Positions 36,302 to 45,631 of a stretch of 64,000 nt of DNA are shown one piece after another. The DNA is taken from assembly GCF_000153485.2 (NCBI RefSeq), contig NC_018721.1, positions 558,001 to 622,000 of the forward strand. The letters run 5' to 3'. The stretch is from Psychroflexus torquis ATCC 700755. GTDB taxonomy: Bacteria > Bacteroidota > Bacteroidia > Flavobacteriales > Flavobacteriaceae. Below the pieces are notes generated by a model, which was not told where the DNA came from, did no database searches, and saw only the letters and a program-made list of their open reading frames with translations. Numbering within the stretch: position 1 is the first letter of the stretch; every line of letters begins with the position of its first letter. The position numbers and the translations under genes are program-made.

Positions 36302-36325
36302 AAAACCCTCTATACAGAGGGTTTT
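36302..36325 (-). terminator. Terminator of fabI
   Basis: AAAACCCTCT (36302-36311) and AGAGGGTTTT (36316-36325) form a 10-bp stem with an ATAC loop, 24 bp after the fabI stop, with a T-run on the minus strand. Confidence 0.85.
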
Positions 36326-36349
36326 AAAAGTTATTTTTTTGAAAATTAG

Positions 36350-37162
36350 CTAGTCTTCCATAGCTTCCACAATCTCTTGGCTTACACCCATATTGGAAAA
36401 GCCTCCGTCATGATACAGATTTTGTAAAGTTACTTTTTTGGTAAAGTCAGAAAATAAAGTCAGTGTGTAATCTGCACATTCCAAAGCCGTTGCATTACCA
36501 AGCGGAGACATTTTTTCAGCATAGTTCATAAATCCGGTAAATCCTTTTACACCTTGTCCCGCAGAGGTAGGTGTAGGTGACTGTGAAATCGTATTCACTC
36601 TTACCTTTTTATCTTTTCCAAAAAAGTAACCAAAACTTCTAGCGACAGATTCTAGGTAAGCCTTGTTATCTGCCATATCGTTATAATCTGGAAAAACACG
36701 CTGAGCTGCCATATAGGTTAAAGCAACAATACTTCCCCACTCGTTCATAGCATCCTTTTTATAAAGGGTTTGCATCAGTTTATGAAAAGACAACGCCGAT
36801 ACGTCTAAGCCTTTTTGGGTCCAATTGTAATTCTGGTCTGTATAGTGTTTTCCCTTTCTTACATTGATAGACATACCAATAGAATGAAGAACAAAATCTA
36901 ACTTCCCTCCTAGTATTTCCTGTGATTTTTCGATTAAATCCTGAAGATCTTCAACGTTAGTGGCATCTGCAGGAATAACCTCAGAATTTGTTTTTTCAGC
37001 AAGGGTTTTTATAGTTCCCATTCTTAAGGCAACGGGAGCATTTGTTAACACAAATGTAGCCCCTTCTTCATGAGCTCTTTCTGCGGTTTTCCAAGCAATT
37101 GAGTTTTCATCCAAAGCTCCAAAAATAAGTCCTCGTTTTCCTTTCAATAAATTATATGACAT
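36350..37162 (-). CDS. fabI: Enoyl-[acyl-carrier-protein] reductase (NADH)
   Basis: FabI reduces enoyl-ACP in the last step of each fatty acid elongation cycle. The 270-residue protein has the N-terminal GLIFGALDENSIAWK nucleotide site, SIGMSINVRKGK, the catalytic Tyr-Lys pair in YNDMADNK near 160 and the SQSPTPTSAGQGVKGF segment. Length is typical. Its last 143 bp have been copied twice into the GEVED array downstream. Confidence 0.95.
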   Translation of the reverse strand: MSYNLLKGKRGLIFGALDENSIAWKTAERAHEEGATFVLTNAPVALRMGTIKTLAEKTNSEVIPADATNVEDLQDLIEKSQEILGGKLDFVLHSIGMSINVRKGKHYTDQNYNWTQKGLDVSALSFHKLMQTLYKKDAMNEWGSIVALTYMAAQRVFPDYNDMADNKAYLESVARSFGYFFGKDKKVRVNTISQSPTPTSAGQGVKGFTGFMNYAEKMSPLGNATALECADYTLTLFSDFTKKVTLQNLYHDGGFSNMGVSQEIVEAMED

Positions 37163-37195
37163 AGGTAGTAAATTTTATTTCGATTGTAAAGTTAA

Positions 37196-38848
37196 TCATT
37201 TTAACAAAGATTGAGCATGAGCCAAAGCAGATGCAGAGGTTTTATCTCCTCCTAGCATCTCTGCAAGTTCCACAACCCGCTCCTGCCCTTTGAGTATTTT
37301 TATATTCGACTTTGTTTTTTCATTTTCTGTCGTTTTATAAACTTTGAAGTGTTGCTCTCCCATCCCAGCAATTTGTGGAAGATGCGTTATGGAAATCACT
37401 TGAAGAGAGCTTGACATTTTTTTCATGATACTTCCCATCTTTGTAGCAATATCACCAGAAACCCCTGTATCAATTTCATCAAAAACAATGGTTGGTAGAT
37501 TCTCAAATTCAGCAAGAAGACTTTTAATGGCTAAAGTAATTCGTGACAACTCACCACCAGAGGCTACCTTCTTTAAGTCTTGAAGTGCACTCCCTTTATT
37601 GGCGGAAAACACCCATTCAAATTCATCGGCACCTTTTGGAGTAAAGACATTGGTATAGCCTCCTCTAACTTCAAACTTAGCATCTGGAATTCCCAATTCA
37701 CCAAGCATGCTTTCTACACTAGTGCTTATCACCTTAGTGGTGTCTTGTCTAGTCTTAAATAAGGTTTTAGCAATGACTTCTAGCTTTTCAATTTGATCAT
37801 CAATTTTGGCCTGTACCTCCCTCAGAGCCTGTTCTGCATTTTCTTTTACAGAGACTTGTTCTTCAAGTTCGTTTTGAGTCTCTATCAAGCCTTCTATGCT
37901 TGAAGCATGATGCTTTTTCTGAAGGTTATAGAGGTGTTGTAATTGCGTATTGATCTGTTCCAATACTTTGGGATCTGCCTCTAAAGACTCCTGTTGAGAT
38001 TGAGTTTCACTTGAAATATCTTCCGCCTCAATCAAAATGCTTTCTACTCTCCGATACAACTCCTCTAAATTGGTATCGAGTTGAGCCGCTTTTCTCATCT
38101 GCAAGTTAATTTCTCGTAATTGAGAAATGACTCCCATAGATTCTTCGTCTAAGTGCTCAAAGGATTGCCCAAGTTTTTCTTGAAGCTCCTCTATATGACT
38201 CAATTTTCTTTGTTCGGACTCCAACTCCTCCAGCAGACCTACTTTAAGCTTCGCCTCCTTCAATTCTGAAAGTAGAAACACATTGTAGTCGTAAGTTTCG
38301 TCAGCTTTAACTTGATTAGATTTTAACTTCTCAAAATGACCCTTATACTCATTTAAAAGCTTAAAGTTATCTTTATAGTTTTGCTTTAATTTAGAGTTTT
38401 GAGCAACTGTGTCCAATACTGAATACTGGTAATCTGTATTTCCAATAGAAAGGGTTTCGTGTTGACTGTGGATATCAATGAGATGAACGCCCAATTCACT
38501 AAGATTCGAGAGTTTTACGGGAGTGTCATTGACAAAGGCTCTAGACTTTCCTGATGGTAAAATCTCTCTCCTTATTATAGTGTGCTCTTCATAGTCTAGG
38601 TCCAAAGCATCAAAGAGTGAAGACAAATTGAATGAACCTATAGAAAAATGACCTTCAATGATACATTTTTTTTCTGAATCTTTTATAGAGTTTAAGTCTG
38701 CTCTTTTGCCTAAAAGTAGGGAAAGGGCACCAAGTATTATAGATTTTCCTGCACCAGTTTCTCCGGTGATGATGGAAAAATGATCTGTAAATTCAAGACT
38801 AATGTCTTCAATAAGAGCGAAATTTTTTATTCCAAGAACTCTAAGCAC
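37196..38848 (-). CDS. recN: DNA repair protein RecN
   Basis: RecN is an SMC-like ATPase that acts early in double-strand break repair. The 550-residue protein has Walker A GETGAGKS at 29-36, a central coiled coil (about 160-370), the ABC signature SGGELSRITLAIK and Walker B IVFDEIDTGVSG. The start codon is GTG at 38848-38846; the N-terminus MLRVLGIKNFALIE then matches the family. It follows DUF4835 in the coaBC-DUF4835-recN order usual in flavobacteria. Confidence 0.95.
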   Translation of the reverse strand: MLRVLGIKNFALIEDISLEFTDHFSIITGETGAGKSIILGALSLLLGKRADLNSIKDSEKKCIIEGHFSIGSFNLSSLFDALDLDYEEHTIIRREILPSGKSRAFVNDTPVKLSNLSELGVHLIDIHSQHETLSIGNTDYQYSVLDTVAQNSKLKQNYKDNFKLLNEYKGHFEKLKSNQVKADETYDYNVFLLSELKEAKLKVGLLEELESEQRKLSHIEELQEKLGQSFEHLDEESMGVISQLREINLQMRKAAQLDTNLEELYRRVESILIEAEDISSETQSQQESLEADPKVLEQINTQLQHLYNLQKKHHASSIEGLIETQNELEEQVSVKENAEQALREVQAKIDDQIEKLEVIAKTLFKTRQDTTKVISTSVESMLGELGIPDAKFEVRGGYTNVFTPKGADEFEWVFSANKGSALQDLKKVASGGELSRITLAIKSLLAEFENLPTIVFDEIDTGVSGDIATKMGSIMKKMSSSLQVISITHLPQIAGMGEQHFKVYKTTENEKTKSNIKILKGQERVVELAEMLGGDKTSASALAHAQSLLK

Positions 38849-38914
38849 AACTGAAGGATTTAGTAGTTATAAGCAGTTGCTAATTTACTAAATAATGTGG
38901 GATCTTGATAAATA

Positions 38915-39802
38915 TTATTTTCCTATCATACGCCATTTTCTGTTATGAACAGGCGCTACTTGATTTAAAGTACTCAAGGTCGAGCTAATATCCATTTCTG
39001 GACCACCACTTAAGATTTGCATAATTTCATCTGATTTTGCATCGAAGAAAATTCTGAATAAAGGAGCGTTAGGTCTTGTTTTTGAATTTTCTGAAATGAG
39101 ATTGATAGCCGTAACGATATTTTCTTTCCCCTTTTCAACATCATTTTGCATCAGATCCAAGCCTTCCCTGTGGTAAACGTAAAGTGCCTTTCTATAGTTA
39201 GAAAAATTCCTGGATAGCAAATCTCTATTGATACCGAATCTACTTTGAGAAGCTCCGGACTCTTTCCACCCATTACCTCCACGTTGACTAGCAGCGTTTA
39301 CAATCTTTCTAGCTTCTTCGTAGAACTCATCACCTCCCTGTTCAAGAAATGTATCTGCATCATATCCCAAAATAGTATACACATAAAAGCTTATAGTAGA
39401 TACTAAGTTATTTGTAAACACATTGGGATTGTAGTTTAAGGGTTCAAACTCTTTATAATTAAAATTAAAATCCCCATCACTTATGTTTAAAAGAATAGAA
39501 TTCATAGACGATGCGAAAACTGGTCTCGAAGATTGAACCTGAAGAGTAGCTTGGAAATTATCGGAATCGTAAGCTTGAATAATGATGTTGAAGCTACATT
39601 TTATACGCTCATGAGTATCGTAAGAGTTATCCGTCCAACTTGTATTATTTATAAATTCGTTTAAATCCTTTTCTAAAGTTCTAAAAATCGTAAGCTGATT
39701 TCTTCCAGTTTGTTGAGCATCTAAAACAACTTCTGCCTCCAAAACTTGGGCTGAGATCGCAATTGGAAAAAGGAGTAAAAGGAAATTAAGCTTTAAATTC
39801 AT
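38915..39802 (-). CDS. DUF4835 family protein
   Basis: A 295-residue exported protein with a cleavable signal peptide (about 1-18, ending AISA). No enzymatic motif is seen. The family is named DUF4835 and is found between coaBC and recN in Bacteroidota, which supports a conserved but unknown envelope-related role. It overlaps coaBC by four bases. Confidence 0.85.
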   Translation of the reverse strand: MNLKLNFLLLLFPIAISAQVLEAEVVLDAQQTGRNQLTIFRTLEKDLNEFINNTSWTDNSYDTHERIKCSFNIIIQAYDSDNFQATLQVQSSRPVFASSMNSILLNISDGDFNFNYKEFEPLNYNPNVFTNNLVSTISFYVYTILGYDADTFLEQGGDEFYEEARKIVNAASQRGGNGWKESGASQSRFGINRDLLSRNFSNYRKALYVYHREGLDLMQNDVEKGKENIVTAINLISENSKTRPNAPLFRIFFDAKSDEIMQILSGGPEMDISSTLSTLNQVAPVHNRKWRMIGK

Positions 39803-40998
39803 CGGAGTATTAATTTTAAAATATGATCAAAAATGTCTTTGGCGACTTCAGATTTAGGTTTTGTTTTAAAACGTATAGTTTCTGAATTTGTTATAATTTT
39901 AATTTTATTAGTGTCTGTTTTAAACCCTGCCCCTTTATCATTTAAGGAATTGAGAACGATAAAGTCTAGATTTTTTCTTTTCAATTTAGACGTCGCATTT
40001 CGCTCTTCATCATTGGTCTCTAAGGCAAACCCTACTAGGATTTGGTTCTTTTTGATACTCCCTAAATGCTTTAATATATCTGTTGTAGGTTCTAATTCAA
40101 TATGTAAGGCCTCTTTAGACTTTTTCATTTTTTGATCCAACTGATGCTTGGGCCTGTAATCTGAAACTGCCGCTGAAGCAATAACTATAGAAGACAAATC
40201 GAATTTGGAGAGCGTAGCATCGTACATCTCCTGAGCGCTTACGACATCAATTCTAGTTAAGTTGGAGTGCTTTAAATGCAGATGTGTTGGTCCTGTAATC
40301 AAGTTCACTTTAGAGCCAAGGTCTAAAGCTCGCTTAGCAAGTTCAAAACCCATTTTACCACTTGAGTGATTACCGATGAACCTAACTGGGTCTATGGCTT
40401 CATAAGTGGGCCCCGCGGTAATTGTAATTTCTTTTCCAGCTAGAGGAAGTTGAGAAAGAATATCTTTTTCAATAAAGCTAATGATATCTTCTGGCTCAGC
40501 CATTCTACCTTCCCCAACAAGACCGCTGGCCAATTCTCCAGATCCAGGTTTTATAAATTTATTCCCGAAACCTATAAGCTTGTCGATACTAGCCTTGGAT
40601 GAAGGATGTTTGTACATGTCCAAATCCATGGCTGGCGCAAAATAAACAGGACATTTAGCAGAAAGATAAGTAGTGATAAGTAGATTGTTGGCAGTACCCG
40701 AAGCCATTTTGGATAAGGTATTTGCCGTGACTGGGGCGATAAGCATTATATCTGCCCATAATCCTAAATCCACGTGATTATTCCAATTCTTTTCCTCGTC
40801 GGTAAAGCTTGAAACCACTGGGTTTTCGGATAGTGTAGATAAAGTAAGCGGGGTTATAAATTGCTCGGACTCTGGAGTCATAACAACTTTTACCTGAGCT
40901 CCTGCTTTTTTTAATAGACGCACGAGGAAAGCAGATTTATAAGCGGCAATGCCCCCTGTAATTCCTAATAGGATATGCTTACCGCTTAAAATGCTCAT
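39799..40998 (-). CDS. coaBC: Bifunctional phosphopantothenoylcysteine decarboxylase/synthase
   Basis: CoaBC converts 4'-phosphopantothenate to 4'-phosphopantetheine in two steps. The 399-residue protein has the flavoprotein decarboxylase half (about 1-185, with GGIAAYKSAFLVRLLKK and PAMDLDMYKHPS) and the CTP-dependent synthase half (about 190-399, with ITAGPTYEAIDPVRFIGNHSSGKMG and SAAVSDYRP). It sits between the omega subunit gene and DUF4835, overlapping the latter. Confidence 0.96.
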   Translation of the reverse strand: MSILSGKHILLGITGGIAAYKSAFLVRLLKKAGAQVKVVMTPESEQFITPLTLSTLSENPVVSSFTDEEKNWNNHVDLGLWADIMLIAPVTANTLSKMASGTANNLLITTYLSAKCPVYFAPAMDLDMYKHPSSKASIDKLIGFGNKFIKPGSGELASGLVGEGRMAEPEDIISFIEKDILSQLPLAGKEITITAGPTYEAIDPVRFIGNHSSGKMGFELAKRALDLGSKVNLITGPTHLHLKHSNLTRIDVVSAQEMYDATLSKFDLSSIVIASAAVSDYRPKHQLDQKMKKSKEALHIELEPTTDILKHLGSIKKNQILVGFALETNDEERNATSKLKRKNLDFIVLNSLNDKGAGFKTDTNKIKIITNSETIRFKTKPKSEVAKDIFDHILKLILR

Positions 40999-41012
40999 TG
41001 ATGAAAAACTTT

Positions 41013-41348
41013 TTAGTCTTCGGTATTCTCTTGGGTATGTCTATAGTAGATTTTGTCATCTAACCATTCTTCCATAGCGATAGAATGTGGCTTAGGAAGT
41101 CTTTCGTAGTACTTGGAAACTTCGATTTGCTCTTTATTTTCAAAAACCTCATCTAAGTTCTCGTTATAAGTAGCAAATTCATCCAATTTTTCCAAAAGCT
41201 CTTTCTTCATCTCCACATTAATTTGGTTAGAACGTTTAGAAACTATAGATATAGATTCGTAAATGTTTCCAGTAGGCGCATCAACTTTATTCTTATTGAT
41301 TGTAGTTGTGCTTATTGGAGCGTTGGTGTTTTTGATATTTGAATTCAT
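41013..41348 (-). CDS. rpoZ: RNA polymerase omega subunit (Bacteroidota type)
   Basis: A 111-residue protein that matches the divergent omega subunit of Bacteroidota by length and by the segment GNIYESISIVSKRSNQIN, which corresponds to the omega core that packs on the beta' subunit. Sequence similarity to proteobacterial omega is low, so the name relies partly on its place between bamD and coaBC. It overlaps bamD by four bases. Confidence 0.82.
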   Translation of the reverse strand: MNSNIKNTNAPISTTTINKNKVDAPTGNIYESISIVSKRSNQINVEMKKELLEKLDEFATYNENLDEVFENKEQIEVSKYYERLPKPHSIAMEEWLDDKIYYRHTQENTED

Positions 41349-42163
41349 AATTCAGTTTGTGTATTTGTTCGTTCTTCTATGTCTTTGGCGTAGATCATTG
41401 CTTGTTCAGATATTTCTGTGCCGGTGTAATATTTTGAATAATCTTCGTAGTAAGTTTGAGCTTCAGCGAGTCGTTCCGGAACCAATATAACAATACTATT
41501 GATGGCTAAAATATAAGCAGATTCAAATTTGTAGAAAAAAGCTTGCTCTCTAAATTTGGTTCCTGGGAATTTCAGTATATAGTTATCGAAAGATTCTATC
41601 GCAGACTTATACCGTTCGGTATGATGGTATTGCTTAGAAATCTCATAATATTTCTTTTCAATTTTTGAGCTTAATTCTTGAATCTTAGAATTAGATTCTT
41701 CAAAAAATTCTCCATCGGGATAGGTATTGATATAAAACTGAAGCTTGGTCATAGCAGTCTGTGTATCCTCTTGGTCTTTACTGTAGATGGGCGAAACTTC
41801 ATAATAGCTTACTGCACTTTTATAATGCGCTTCTTCCGCCTTTACACTGTTGGGGTAAGACTTTGAAAAGCGTTCAAACAAGTAGCCAGATAAAAAATAA
41901 TCTCCTAATAAATAATGTGAATTAGCATTCATATAACTTACCGTTTCACCTGATGGCTTGCCTTTATATTGAGGTAAGATTTGCTCGAAAAGCCGAATAG
42001 CTTTGGTATAATATTTACCCTTCCCCTTCTCTAAACCTTTATCGTACATAGACTTTGCCATTTCATATTTTAGCGCAATCTCATCTTTTTTCAACACTTT
42101 CTGATACTCACTGCAAGAGGAGAAAGAAATTACAACCAGTAAAAGTAAAACTATTGATTTCAT
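41345..42163 (-). CDS. bamD: Outer membrane assembly lipoprotein BamD
   Basis: BamD is an essential part of the BAM complex that inserts outer-membrane beta-barrel proteins. The 272-residue protein has a lipobox ending at Cys17 (SFSSC) and five tetratricopeptide-like helical repeats, with the typical AIRLFEQILPQYKGKP and YLLGDYFLSGYLFERFSKSYP segments. It starts the bamD-rpoZ-coaBC-DUF4835-recN series and has its own promoter box. Confidence 0.93.
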   Translation of the reverse strand: MKSIVLLLLVVISFSSCSEYQKVLKKDEIALKYEMAKSMYDKGLEKGKGKYYTKAIRLFEQILPQYKGKPSGETVSYMNANSHYLLGDYFLSGYLFERFSKSYPNSVKAEEAHYKSAVSYYEVSPIYSKDQEDTQTAMTKLQFYINTYPDGEFFEESNSKIQELSSKIEKKYYEISKQYHHTERYKSAIESFDNYILKFPGTKFREQAFFYKFESAYILAINSIVILVPERLAEAQTYYEDYSKYYTGTEISEQAMIYAKDIEERTNTQTEL

Positions 42164-42179
42164 AAATTTAAATATCGTG

Positions 42180-42187
42180 CAAAATTA
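42180..42187 (-). promoter_or_regulatory. -7 promoter box of bamD
   Basis: The minus-strand octamer TAATTTTG matches TAnnTTTG and lies 16 nt before the bamD ATG. Confidence 0.5.
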
Positions 42188-42227
42188 AGGATAAATCTTC
42201 GATAATAAAAACGTATTATGACTCAGC

Positions 42228-43106
42228 TTATTTCATCTGACTATTGAAAACCTTTAATGCTGATTTTAATATTGAACTTGCTTCTACCAAAGGCAACCTA
42301 ACACCCGATTCACATAAATTTTTAAGTTCAAAAACCGCTTTTATACCAGCAGGATTTCCTTCTTTAAAAATAAGATCGATACCATCCATCAATCGAAACT
42401 GAATAGTAAAGGCTTCCTTTACATTTCCCTCTCTACCCAAGTTTAGCATTTTAGAAAATTCGGCTGGATAGCCTTGTGCCATCACAGAAATAACTCCTGC
42501 ACCTCCAGCTAAAACCATGGGTAATGCAAGCATATCATCTCCAGAAATCACCAAAAAATCATCTGGTGTGTCCCTTATTATTGCCATAGCTTGGACTATA
42601 TCACCGGCTGCTTCTTTAATGCCTATAATATTATCGAAGTCCTTTGCTAGACGAGTTACTGTTAAAGGCAGCATATTGGATCCTGTTCTCCCTGGCACAT
42701 TATACACTATAAGTGGAAGCTTCGACGCTTTGGAGACTTCAGAGAAATGTTGGTAGATTCCTTCTTGGCTCGGTTTATTATAAAAAGGAGACACCGATAA
42801 AATAGCATCAAAGCCTTCTAGATTTTCTTGAGCTAAATCTTCGACCACCTGAGAGGTGCTGTTTCCTCCCAACCCAAGAACAAGTGAGAGTTGACCGTTG
42901 TTTTCAGATTTAATAATATTTTTTACAGTCTCCTTTTCTACTTTAGAAAGAGTCGCGCTTTCTGCTGTAGTTCCTAAAACAACTATATAATCTACGCCAT
43001 TCTTAATTTGGAATTGAACCAATTTTCTTAAAGCATTTTCGTCAATTTCATTTTTTCTTGTAAAAGGCGTTACTAAAGCCACCCCTGTTCCTAAAAACTG
43101 CTTCAT
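42228..43106 (-). CDS. dapA: 4-hydroxy-tetrahydrodipicolinate synthase
   Basis: DapA condenses pyruvate and aspartate semialdehyde in the lysine/diaminopimelate pathway. The 292-residue TIM barrel has Lys164 in GIKEAAGD as the Schiff-base residue, Tyr135 in VYNVPGRTG as the proton relay, and GTTAESATL near 45-53 as the substrate motif. Length and motifs are standard. The DUF6913 gene precedes it and may be co-transcribed. Confidence 0.96.
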   Translation of the reverse strand: MKQFLGTGVALVTPFTRKNEIDENALRKLVQFQIKNGVDYIVVLGTTAESATLSKVEKETVKNIIKSENNGQLSLVLGLGGNSTSQVVEDLAQENLEGFDAILSVSPFYNKPSQEGIYQHFSEVSKASKLPLIVYNVPGRTGSNMLPLTVTRLAKDFDNIIGIKEAAGDIVQAMAIIRDTPDDFLVISGDDMLALPMVLAGGAGVISVMAQGYPAEFSKMLNLGREGNVKEAFTIQFRLMDGIDLIFKEGNPAGIKAVFELKNLCESGVRLPLVEASSILKSALKVFNSQMK

Positions 43107-43111
43107 TAATA

Positions 43112-43606
43112 TTAAATTATTTGCTTTATATATTTAGAACTTTCTTTAAAAAAATCAAGATTTTTAGAATCTATATTCAATAAAAAATCATTTACTCTTT
43201 CGTCCGCCTCTTGTAATCCTACTTTCAGCTTAGCCTCGCTGAGATGAGCTAAAACCTCTAAGCACACCTCCTCTTTACCAAAATAATTAAAAAGCAATTT
43301 ATAATTTGTTTTTAAAAACTCATCAATGGCTTTAGATTTAGGTTTTCCAAACAGGGTAAAATCCTTTGTTGTAAAGATGTATTCTGGTTTTTCTACCTTG
43401 TCATACCTATGACGGCTAAAACCTAGAAAACTGATATCCTCAGAATTGATCTTAAAGTTCTTCTCAACAAGTTGCTGCAGCTGATATCTATCTGCTATAT
43501 CATCATTATATAAAATTCCAACCTTATCACTTAATTCTTCAGCTTGAACTGATCTTTTGGAAGATAGGCTTTTATTTAAAAAATACGTTTTTATAGAGTT
43601 TAACAC
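43112..43606 (-). CDS. DUF6913 family protein
   Basis: A 164-residue soluble protein resembling the flavobacterial family DUF6913, which is usually found beside dapA. No catalytic motif or membrane segment is seen. The start codon is GTG at 43606-43604. It stops 5 bp before dapA, so the two are probably one operon, and a TACATTTG box lies 16 nt upstream. Function unknown. Confidence 0.75.
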   Translation of the reverse strand: MLNSIKTYFLNKSLSSKRSVQAEELSDKVGILYNDDIADRYQLQQLVEKNFKINSEDISFLGFSRHRYDKVEKPEYIFTTKDFTLFGKPKSKAIDEFLKTNYKLLFNYFGKEEVCLEVLAHLSEAKLKVGLQEADERVNDFLLNIDSKNLDFFKESSKYIKQII

Positions 43607-43622
43607 CTCAAGAATTTAAATT

Positions 43623-43630
43623 CAAATGTA
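43623..43630 (-). promoter_or_regulatory. -7 promoter box of the DUF6913-dapA operon
   Basis: The minus-strand octamer TACATTTG matches TAnnTTTG and lies 16 nt before the GTG start. Confidence 0.55.
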
Positions 43631-43648
43631 CTATTTTCAAATAAAAAT

Positions 43649-43690
43649 AACCTATAAAAGTTGAGCCTTACGACCAAACTTTTATAGGTT
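43649..43690 (-). terminator. Terminator of the M61 peptidase gene
   Basis: The perfect 14-bp arms AACCTATAAAAGTT (43649-43662) and AACTTTTATAGGTT (43677-43690) enclose a 14-nt loop. On the minus strand the stem is followed by a T-rich stretch. It separates the M61 gene from the DUF6913 promoter. Confidence 0.8.
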
Positions 43691-43708
43691 AAAAGATAGA
43701 CTTGAGAT

Positions 43709-45568
43709 CTAGCCTTTTAGCCAAGCTTGTCTCAATTGAAATTTAGGATCAGTTTCTTCTAGTTCTTCTGACTGTAAACTGGTTTTGTTTGTGAAAGGCT
43801 GAGTGGTTTTACCCTCAAAAATAAGCTCTTCACCATTCCTTTCCACAGTCATTTTAAAGTCTTCTCCCTCTCCCCAAGCCATAGAAGTCGAAATTAAATT
43901 TCTTATATTTTCTAGAGTATAATCAGTTCCATTAATAGATTTGATCTCATCTCCACCTTTTACACCTAGCTCTTTGAAAAACGAATTCATAGGGTAACTT
44001 TCTCTAAAAAAGACTGAGCCATTATCTTGATCGACGTCTATAAATGGAGTTCTTCCATCTAAAAAATAGCCTGTTTTACCAACACTCTCCGTTTTCTCAA
44101 CTCCTACTTTGGCAAAAAAATCATCATAAGGAATCGGAGTATTTCCCTCCACATAGGCCTCAAAAAATTCTTGTATTTCAGGATACGTTAAACTTACAAT
44201 TTCAGGAATCAAGGCATCATCTTCAAACGGTGTGTCTTTTCCATACTTAGAAATCAACTTTTTCATTAGGTCTAAAATCCCCATTGTTCCTCCGCTTAAT
44301 TCCCTAAGACGAATATCCAAAGCCATCCCTATAAGGGCTCCTTTTTGATATACGTTATAGTAACTGTCTTTATACTTATCATCAAGGATATTCTCACTCA
44401 TCGTCGTAAACGACATGGTATCATCAAAAGCTCTTGAGGTTTCAATCTTACCGTTCATCCGCTTATAAAAATCCTCTTCAGAAATAAGACTTTGGTTAAT
44501 TTGAAACAGATTAGCAAAATATTCAGTAACTCCCTCATACAGCCAAAGGTGCTTGGACATTTTAGGATCATTATAATCAAAATAGTGAACTTCGTTAGAA
44601 TGAATATTCAATGGAGTAATGATATGAAAAAACTCATGCGAGACCACGTCTGTCATAGATTCTTCAAGCTGAGGTAGAGTCATGGTTTCTGGCAGAACGA
44701 CACTCGTAGAGGTATGATGTTCTAAAGCACCAAATCCTCGAGCATCAGGGTTTTCCATATCCGATAAATACAATAAAATAGCATATACATTTGTATTATC
44801 GATTTCACCTAAGAAGGATTTTTGAGCTTGAACCATTTTTTCTAAAGCTGGTTTCAAATCTTTAGTGGTGTGAACATTGTTTGGAGAATGTATGCTTAAA
44901 AGTACTTTCATCCCTTCAATATCAAAACTTGTCGTATCCGGTACGGAATATAGAATAGGATGATCTATCACTCCAAAATATCGGCTAGTAGAAAATTCAT
45001 CAGTGATATGAGTTCCTTGGTCGGTTTGATTTGTTACTGGCAAAGAAGCAGAAGCTGTTAGATTTGAGGGTCTATGGATATTGATTTTATAAGGGATTTC
45101 CTTTGCATTCTCAAAATAGCCGACCATTGCATGCAAATTGAGCATAAAATTATCACCAGCCTCAAAATTGGTTCCTGCTGGAGAAAACACGCCGCCCTCT
45201 CCCTCAATATCGAAGGTATCTTCGACATAATACGTCAGCTTATCGAAATTTTGAGAATTGGAAATGGTCCACATGTTCTCATCGCTATGAGTGATAGATA
45301 TTTCATTCCCATCATAATCAACAGCAATTAAGTCATCAGAAAACTGTCCGTAATCATTTACAGCATAAGTTCCTGGCACTGTTTTAGGCAAATAAAACTT
45401 AAGAGAATCGGCCTGAATTGGACCAGGATTTATAGAGACTTTTACTCTATCGTTTTCAATCTCATTTAGAAAAATATCGACTACTACTAGTTTGTTTTCT
45501 GATTTGGAAATCGATTTACAACTGGTGATTATAGCCATAATTCCTATGACAAAAATTATTTTTTTCAT
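43709..45568 (-). CDS. M61 family metallopeptidase with PDZ domain
   Basis: A 619-residue exported peptidase, related to glycyl aminopeptidase, with a lipoprotein-type signal (Cys17, ITSCKS). The N-terminal beta domain is followed by the zinc motif HEFFH at 311-315 with the downstream LYEGVTEYFANL glutamate, and by a C-terminal PDZ-like domain (about 510-600, with FFKELGVKGGDEIKSINGTDY). It probably trims peptides in the periplasm or at the surface. It is flanked by a hairpin terminator on its 3' side. Confidence 0.92.
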   Translation of the reverse strand: MKKIIFVIGIMAIITSCKSISKSENKLVVVDIFLNEIENDRVKVSINPGPIQADSLKFYLPKTVPGTYAVNDYGQFSDDLIAVDYDGNEISITHSDENMWTISNSQNFDKLTYYVEDTFDIEGEGGVFSPAGTNFEAGDNFMLNLHAMVGYFENAKEIPYKINIHRPSNLTASASLPVTNQTDQGTHITDEFSTSRYFGVIDHPILYSVPDTTSFDIEGMKVLLSIHSPNNVHTTKDLKPALEKMVQAQKSFLGEIDNTNVYAILLYLSDMENPDARGFGALEHHTSTSVVLPETMTLPQLEESMTDVVSHEFFHIITPLNIHSNEVHYFDYNDPKMSKHLWLYEGVTEYFANLFQINQSLISEEDFYKRMNGKIETSRAFDDTMSFTTMSENILDDKYKDSYYNVYQKGALIGMALDIRLRELSGGTMGILDLMKKLISKYGKDTPFEDDALIPEIVSLTYPEIQEFFEAYVEGNTPIPYDDFFAKVGVEKTESVGKTGYFLDGRTPFIDVDQDNGSVFFRESYPMNSFFKELGVKGGDEIKSINGTDYTLENIRNLISTSMAWGEGEDFKMTVERNGEELIFEGKTTQPFTNKTSLQSEELEETDPKFQLRQAWLKG

Positions 45569-45631
45569 TGTTTTATTTATTGTTTTATTTATTTATAGGA
45601 CGGTTTAGTTTGAAAATGTTACGGTTTAATT

